This document shows positions 58,199 to 64,000 of a stretch of 64,000 nucleotides of DNA, piece after piece. The translations under genes were made by a program, and so were the position numbers. The stretch covers positions 2,046,001 through 2,110,000 of the forward strand of contig JAQJZZ010000008.1 in NCBI GenBank assembly GCA_030077755.1, given 5' to 3'. A model generated the notes under the pieces. The model saw only the letters and a list, made by a program, of their open reading frames with translations, was not told the origin of the DNA and did not search any database. Source of the DNA: Filosporella fistucella. Lineage: Eukaryota > Ascomycota > Leotiomycetes > Helotiales. How positions within the stretch are numbered: position 1 is the first letter of the stretch; each line of letters opens with the position of its first letter.

Positions 58199-60046
58199 TT
58201 ATTCCTCATTGCTAGGATAAGCAACCTTCAAGGTTGGATTAAACTCCTCCTTGATACTCCTCATGCTCACAAATCTGGTCAATATATTCATGCTTCCCGC
58301 CTTGTCATTAGTACCGCTTGCTCTCGCACCACCAAATGGCTGCTGTCCAACAACTGCACCAGTGCTCTTGCAATTGATGTAAAAGTTTCCTGCAGAATTT
58401 CTCAGGGCATCTTCCGCGTATCGAATAGCAGCGCGATCTGAAGCGAAAATCGAGCCAGTAAGGCCGTATTCGGAGGTGCTATCGACAAGCTCACAAGCTG
58501 AAGCAAATGCTTCAACAGGCGAAGAGGTATCATCGTAGATATATACAGTGAGAATTGGACCGAAGAGTTCAGTAGATAGAAGTGGGTGGTTAGGGTTGGT
58601 AGTAGCGTAAATAGTAGGGTGAATGTAATAACCAGTCGAGTTGTCATGCTTTCCTCCCACGAGCAGTTCAAGCTCTTTATCATCCTTGGCGGCATCAATT
58701 ACTCCAGAAAGCTTCTTGAATGAACCAGCGTGGATGACGGGGCCGATAAAGTTCTTGTGGTCAGTCGGTGAACCGACAGAAAGTGCAGATGTCTCCGAGA
58801 CTAGACGTTCCTTGAATTGTGGCCAAACGGACTTAGGGATATATGCTCTTGATGTAGCACTGCACTTTTGTCCTTGATACTCGAAAGCACCACGAACAGT
58901 TTGCACAGCAGCATTTTCAATATCTGCGGATGAGTGAATGAGATGGAAATTCTTTCCTCCTGTCTCTCCAACAATCCGTGGATATCCTTGATATCTTCCT
59001 TCAGCAACTCCAGTTGCAATTGAACCATACAGCTTCCGGAAAACAGCGGTACTGCCAGTATAATGGAGAGAAGCAAGCTTCTTGTGCGCTAGAACGACCT
59101 TGGTTACTTCCTCTGGGTTGCCAGGAACGAATTGGATGACATTCTTGGGCAATCCAGCTTCGAGTAGAATATTGTAAAGTAACCAATTCGAGGCAATTGC
59201 TGAGTCTGATGGTTTCCATACGACAACATTTCCCATTAGTGCAGGTGCACCAGGTAAGTTACCAGCGATGGCGGTAAAATTGAAGGGAGTAACGGCATAG
59301 ACAAAACCCTCCAAAGGTCTGTATTCAACTCTGTTCCATACGCCGGGTGAATTATGTGCTGGTTGTTGTGCATATAACTCCTCTGCGTATTGAACATTAA
59401 ATCGTAGAAAATCGACCAATTCAGCAGCAGAATCAATTTCGGCTTGCCATGCATTCTTGCCTTGACCAAGCATTGTTGCTGCCATAATATCGTATCTGTA
59501 TTTCCCAGCAATCAAATCTGCTGCCTTTAAGAATATGGCAGCTCTGTCTGAGAACGGAAGAGATTCCCATGCTGGTTTTGCAGCCAGTGCTGCATCAATG
59601 GCAGCTGAGACGTCTGATGGGGAAGCATTTGAGTATGAGGCGATCGTTGAGGAATGGTTGGCAGGATTTTGTTGTGTGGAAATTGTAGATGTTTTGATCT
59701 AGAACAATTAGAAAGAAATATATTCGGACAGACTGATTATTCACCTCCTTTCCTCCAACAACAATTGGGACTTCTAATGGAGACTTCTTTTGGAAGCTAT
59801 CTAGGGCGGCAGTAAGACCTTCTCGCTGGGCGGAGCCTTTTGCATAGTGGTGCTATCCGAACATCAGCGTCATCCCATCAATTGACCCGAATATCTCACA
59901 TTAGGTTCGTTTGAAACCTTTGGTATCTTGAATGAAGCAATTGTCGACATTTTGGCGCTGCGGGGTATAGAAGTGGGGTGTCTCCGTTTAGCAGACTGTA
60001 AACAGGGAGACAGTGGCAAGAAACTCCTGAGACTTTTAGTAGCCAT
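58199..60046 (-). CDS. PUT2: Delta-1-pyrroline-5-carboxylate dehydrogenase, mitochondrial
   Basis: Three exons: 60046-59900, 59852-59745 and 59698-58199; 584 residues. Joins give VSNEPN/HHYAKGSAQREGL and VGGKE/IKTSTISTQQNP. The first 32 residues (MATKSLRSFLPLSPCLQSAK...) are basic and acid-free, a classic mitochondrial presequence; a second in-frame ATG at residue 33 begins the mature-like MSTIASFKIP. ALDH features: FTAIAGNLPGAPALMGNVVV, VGETGGKNFHLIHSSADIEN with the general-base Glu, and GAFEYQGQKCSATSRAYIP with the catalytic Cys. The tail has QPFGGARASGTNDKAGS. The enzyme oxidises P5C to glutamate with NAD+, the second step of proline breakdown. In-frame ATGs upstream of 60046 do not exist (the longer frame begins with TTG). 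Confidence 0.95.
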
Positions 60047-60619
60047 TGTGTAAAGAAACGCGAGGAAGCAACGCAAAAATGGAATAAAAGAATTGTTGAA
60101 TATGAAAGTACTCAATGAGAGCGTACCTCGAAGTGTTTATGATGGCTGGTCGAAGAATGCTAGATAGTCCCACTCTCTTATCTAAGCTTTATCGTACTGT
60201 AACTTCGGTTTTCGACGGCTCAAGCTCAAGGCGGGGCAATTGACCCTTGTCATGCACGAAGTATGAGGGGAATAGTCTCCTACTTCGGAGTGGTTATCAT
60301 CTGAATTTGGTGACATGACATCTGTTTGACTTTTGATAATAGAAAGGTAGCAATTGGGACAATAAGAGTGGGCTTGCGGTAGGTGAAAGCTGATTTAAGC
60401 CCGGAGTTGCTGGACCAAATTGGAGCTCCCGAAGGACGGAGTACACGAAACTTACTCTGCAAAGATGACATCCCTTCATGGGACATAATCAATCTTGAGA
60501 GCATCCGAGTGCTTTGAATATGGAGAAGGGTATGGGCTGGAGTCAAACCAACCACCGAGATTTACAGCATGGAGTCAAACAACATGCAACGAAGAACATA
60601 CATTCTAGAGTCATTCAGA
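60047..60619. other. Intergenic
   Basis: 573 bases upstream of PUT2 and downstream of the SR140-like gene. No feature seen. Confidence 0.5.
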
Positions 60620-63025
60620 CTAATTATCCTCATCATCAGAATCGGCAAACATATCAACTGCCCTAGGACGTCTCCTCGGCTGTCCTGGTGGTGGATCTAG
60701 TTGAGCAGGTTTGTCTTCCTCCTTGGGCTTTTCTTCGATGGATTGGACTTCTGGAACAGGCTCATCCTCTTCCATCGGCTGACCATCAAAGTCCTCGTCC
60801 ATCGGTTCACCATCAACATCTTCATCTTCTGCCATAGGCTCTCCATCAACATCGTCATCCATCGGCTCACCGTCTACATCTTCCTCGGGAGTCTCTTCCT
60901 TTACTTCTTGTCCCTCCTCTTTAGGCGCCACTTCTACAGCTTTCCACCGACTCTTAGCTTTATCCTTTTCAATCTCCTCTTCCTTCAACCTCGCTTGTTC
61001 GATTTCCTTTGCTGAGAGCGGAGGATTGTTGAATACGCTGGCAAACCATTCCTGACTACCCTGTGGGAATACACACCAGCCTTCCCATAAACTCAGAATG
61101 TTGGAAACACTTCTTTTCCATTTCTCGCCTCTTAACCTACCCCAATTCATTCTCCTCTCCATCTTGCCCAATCCCTCGAAGACTTGCCGTTGCTTCAGAG
61201 CAGCTTCGAAAAGCTGTCTATAACGCCATGCATGCCGCACCCCACTGGTCGATGACGAGGACAAAATGTCGCTAATAAGAAAAATGCCTATCAGACTTGC
61301 AGCGCTGGTATCAGACACGTCCTCATCCTCCGGATCATCGCCACTCGTATCCTTATCTTTCCGGCGATCTGGATTGGCTGATGTGTATGCAAATGGCTTT
61401 TCAATATTCGAAATGATCATGGCAACAACTTCATCCGCTCCTCTCCCAGCATGAGATATTGCAAAGGCAGTAACACGAGCTACATCGCCTTTTCGAAGCT
61501 TCCCGGTAGTAGTTGGTAGGCGGGCGAGGAGATGTGTGAGTTTGGCTTTTTCAAGTGGATTGAGGTAAGCTTTTCCGTCATCAGCAAGGGCGCTTGGATC
61601 TGGAGGTGCCCCGCTAGCATGATGCTGTCTTTTCTGCCCTTCATCACCAGAATCTTCTTCGTCCGATGAGTTGTATTCTGAGTCGGACACAAACTCATCT
61701 AATTTTGTGGTATACTCGTATGTCAAGGGCTGATCTGGAGACTTCCATGCCGAAGAGCCTTCGAATAAGGGTAGGTATTTTCCTTGTCCTCGACGAGTTT
61801 GTGAGCCGGTAAGAACTTCCCATAATCGCCAGCGATACCAAACACCCCCTGTACTTCGTGGATCCCATAACCATGCCCACTTTTCTTCACGTTGAACGTC
61901 AGGTCTGCTCATGAGTAAGGCTTCGAATTCCGGTCCATGGGTAAGCAGAGACTCGATGACTTTGTGAATCAACTTCAATTCTTTGATATCTCGTGGTGCT
62001 TGGACAGGAACATGCAATAAGGGGCCCGTGCGACCCAATTGGCCTGGTCCAGTTGGAGCGTATGAGGTTGGTGGTGCAAATCCACGTTGGTGTGGAGGGG
62101 GCGCATGTCCTCTCCCTGCTGATGCGATATCAACAGTTTTTGCGCCGAAAGGCTGAGAAGTCGCCGAGGATCCTAAAGATGGAACTGAAGCAGAGTTTGA
62201 TATAGCAGCAGATGAAAGATGTCGATGTAGATTGAGATAGTATCCGTAGCCTAAGTATTTGTTTTGCAAGCTGTTGACTGCAGCATCGATATCGTTCGCA
62301 GCTGTGTCTTTTGCCAACGTGACAATTGCAGACATGGACTTCCTCTCTTGATATACTCCAGGCCCTGAAGATGGTAATATCCTTACTGCCTCGACCTTCA
62401 AATTCGGCGGAAGAAGCGACTTTATAACAGCTGGTGATGTTCCAGGTGGTAATGAAGCCAGCCGTAGAGTAGGTTTGGGAACAGCTCTTTCTTCTTCCCT
62501 CGACGCAGCTCCGCGACTCTCATCATCATCATCTGACATATGTAATGCTCTTTTCGCAGGCCTATCGTCGTGTTCGTAATCATCGAATGCCAAAACTCCC
62601 CGATCATCCCTTCGTGAGCTCTGTTGGTATCCATCATATGGCCTCTTGTTATTCAAACTCTGCGGAGGAGGCCCTAAGCTTCCTGGTCCGCTCCTGGGAT
62701 GTGCTCTATCTCTATCATTCGAACCGCTGAAGCCTCTTCCGACTCCAGGACCACTGGGAATCCCGCTACTGTAATGTCTCTTAGGAGGTGCGCCGAATGC
62801 ACCATACCTTCCATCATCCCTCCCAAATCCCGAGCTCGGTGCGGGCTTATCTTCGTCATCGAAACTCTTTACAAAGTCTTCGTATACAGCTTTCGTCTCG
62901 GCTTCTTCGCGCAATCGTTTGGCTTCTGCCTCTGCTTTTTGTCGCTCGAAGAGAGATTTCTTGGATGGAGCTTGAAGCTTGTTTTCCACATCTGGAAATT
63001 CGACGATTTTCTTGTCGCCTGCCAT
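60620..63025 (-). CDS. U2 snRNP-associated SURP/CID protein (SR140-like splicing factor)
   Basis: Single exon, 801 residues from the ATG at 63025. The N-terminus has a charged helix (SLFERQKAEAEAKRLREEAE) followed by an Arg/Gly/Ser-rich stretch. An RRM-like domain spans about residues 180-275 (LRLASLPPGTSPAVIKSLLP). A SURP module lies near 345-405 (IHKVIESLLTHGPEFEALLM and WLWDPRSTGGVWYRWRLWEV), and a CID-like helical domain near 490-665 (KAKLTHLLARLPTTTGKL, WGRLRGEKWKRSVSNILSLW). The order RRM-SURP-CID is that of SR140/U2SURP, which works with the U2 snRNP at branch-site recognition. The C-terminus carries acidic tandem repeats. The lack of introns contrasts with most genes here. Confidence 0.9.
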   Translation of the reverse strand: MAGDKKIVEFPDVENKLQAPSKKSLFERQKAEAEAKRLREEAETKAVYEDFVKSFDDEDKPAPSSGFGRDDGRYGAFGAPPKRHYSSGIPSGPGVGRGFSGSNDRDRAHPRSGPGSLGPPPQSLNNKRPYDGYQQSSRRDDRGVLAFDDYEHDDRPAKRALHMSDDDDESRGAASREEERAVPKPTLRLASLPPGTSPAVIKSLLPPNLKVEAVRILPSSGPGVYQERKSMSAIVTLAKDTAANDIDAAVNSLQNKYLGYGYYLNLHRHLSSAAISNSASVPSLGSSATSQPFGAKTVDIASAGRGHAPPPHQRGFAPPTSYAPTGPGQLGRTGPLLHVPVQAPRDIKELKLIHKVIESLLTHGPEFEALLMSRPDVQREEKWAWLWDPRSTGGVWYRWRLWEVLTGSQTRRGQGKYLPLFEGSSAWKSPDQPLTYEYTTKLDEFVSDSEYNSSDEEDSGDEGQKRQHHASGAPPDPSALADDGKAYLNPLEKAKLTHLLARLPTTTGKLRKGDVARVTAFAISHAGRGADEVVAMIISNIEKPFAYTSANPDRRKDKDTSGDDPEDEDVSDTSAASLIGIFLISDILSSSSTSGVRHAWRYRQLFEAALKQRQVFEGLGKMERRMNWGRLRGEKWKRSVSNILSLWEGWCVFPQGSQEWFASVFNNPPLSAKEIEQARLKEEEIEKDKAKSRWKAVEVAPKEEGQEVKEETPEEDVDGEPMDDDVDGEPMAEDEDVDGEPMDEDFDGQPMEEDEPVPEVQSIEEKPKEEDKPAQLDPPPGQPRRRPRAVDMFADSDDEDN
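60770..60880 (-). repeat. Acidic VDGEPM tandem repeats in the SR140-like protein
   Basis: About residues 716-752 hold three VDGEPM units and one DGQPM unit separated by short Asp/Glu runs (DDD, AEDED, DEDF). The matching DNA repeat is imperfect, suggesting selection for the peptide pattern or recent slippage. Confidence 0.8.
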
Positions 63026-64000
63026 CTTTACATTCTTGGATTATTCGTAGCACTGGGAACGCGTTAGTTCAGTGGTAGAAGGCGCGTGGATGTTGTCCGG
63101 AAATGTGGTTGTTTCCCGAGGCTGAAGGTGAGCGATTGAGTTTTGAGGAGACCAATCGAAGTGTGTCTTGAAGCTTTCCTCATTTCGCGCTTGTTGCATT
63201 TTATCAACCACCAGAACTCTACTGATTCCAAATCAAAAATTCTAACAAATAATTATCACATATAGCTGCCAAAAAGCGTACTTGAATTCAAGGCCCTTTT
63301 CTCTCACAGCATTAATATCGACTTTTATAATAGACCCTTCGTTCACAGTACTAATGCTGTTCTTTATCTACTTGCCATGCAGCTACTACTAGCCTCATGT
63401 CTTGCCCTATGAACACCAGTTTTCCATACCCTGAAATACCGATTGTTTTTCCAGGACATTTTCCAATCAAAAGAGATAAAGTGCATATTGCGCCGTCTAT
63501 CGTTTCTCCCACGCTACTACGAGTACCCTCTTGTTCTGGGTAACAGTACTTGATCAGGGGGGATAGTCCCTGCAAGGATGATATAACGGGTGCTGTATGT
63601 TAACACTTCAGATGTTCTCTCCCCGGATTAGAAGTGGCATTGAATCTAGTATATGTTGCATATGTCGAATATCAGAACATTAGAATAAAAGCTTACAAGA
63701 TGATAGCCTCTTGATGGGTGGCTAGACTAGTGACCTTGAGTGAGGACTGAGGATATTGCGGCGAGAAATTTGTCTTTCAGAGGATACACTCGCAACATGA
63801 CTTTCCCGTCCAATAGTACTATAATCGTCAACCAACTATCAGCGGAACTTAAGTCTGTGGTCCTTATTTTTACCTCAAAGGGTTCTTACAATATTTTTCA
63901 AACTTCCGAGATATTTTTAACGAAGATAGCTGTGCCCCTGCAAAGGAATGAAGACATCCGACTCGGATTCTTGTCTAGTTATAGAGCAGATAGACCGAAA
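63026..64000. other. Intergenic to the window edge
   Basis: About 975 bases upstream of the SR140-like gene. The minus frame at 63351-63575 has no family resemblance or splice support. A tRNA D-arm-like stretch at 63061 is discussed among the rejected items. Confidence 0.5.

Noticed and set aside
63061..63090. tRNA-like start (GCGTTAGTTCAGTGGTAGAA), similar to the acceptor and D-arm of glycine-type tRNAs
   Set aside because: No matching anticodon stem, no T-arm GGTTCGA and no complementary 3' acceptor strand follow within 80 bases.

Overview
The window looks like a chromosome segment from a filamentous ascomycete. Genes are dense on both strands, most are split by introns of about 40-90 bases with GT...AG ends and CTAAC/CTGAC-like branch sites, and many products are fungal families (DEF1, a DIM-5-type SET protein, a highly reducing polyketide synthase, an HVA1-type TUDOR protein, a UPF0132-type membrane protein). 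Gene content and style fit the Leotiomycetes (Botrytis/Sclerotinia relatives), but that placement is inference. Exon joins were worked out by hand from splice sites, reading phase and family conservation. All multi-exon models given as complete keep one open frame.

Layout. 1-11 kb: the 3' end of a single-pass membrane protein gene, a tail-anchored sulfotransferase-like protein, the RNA polymerase II degradation factor DEF1, a possible mitochondrial protein of unknown function and an HVA1/TUDOR protein. 11.7-16.1 kb: two secreted proteins, one a repeat protein cut up by Kex2-type KR sites, the other a type-B carboxylesterase. 17.4-29.7 kb: core cell biology, namely an AAA ATPase, a UPF0132 membrane protein, GID4, Mago nashi, Sec26 (beta-COP), a sphingosine kinase and RRP1. 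30-44.6 kb: a secondary-metabolite locus with a 2613-residue highly reducing PKS and a divergent 14-spanner-type MFS exporter sharing a 525-bp promoter, then an FSH serine hydrolase and a thioesterase-like membrane protein. 44.6-51.4 kb: gene-poor sequence with coding fragments, an H3K9 methyltransferase of DIM-5/Clr4 type, and a P450. 52-63 kb: housekeeping again, with a small basic protein, a bHLH factor, a cytosolic-type GH5 enzyme, PUT2 (P5C dehydrogenase) and an SR140-like splicing factor.

How the genes may work together. The PKS lacks a release domain; the FSH hydrolase (GYSQG) and the hotdog-like thioesterase are plausible release or editing enzymes, the MFS protein a plausible exporter, and the P450 at 49.7-51.4 kb a possible but unproven tailoring enzyme. 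The PKS methyltransferase domain has lost its SAM-binding glycine motif, so the chain is probably not C-methylated.

The least-described item is the Kex2-site repeat protein at 11.7-13.0 kb, whose predicted cleavage products mostly begin with Gln and carry a degenerate repeat. Other notable points are a GC-AG intron next to an intron-split P-loop, a 19-nt microexon, a 51-nt frame-preserving intron inside a bHLH domain, and dual start codons in PUT2. No CRISPR array, rRNA, convincing tRNA or intact transposon was seen.
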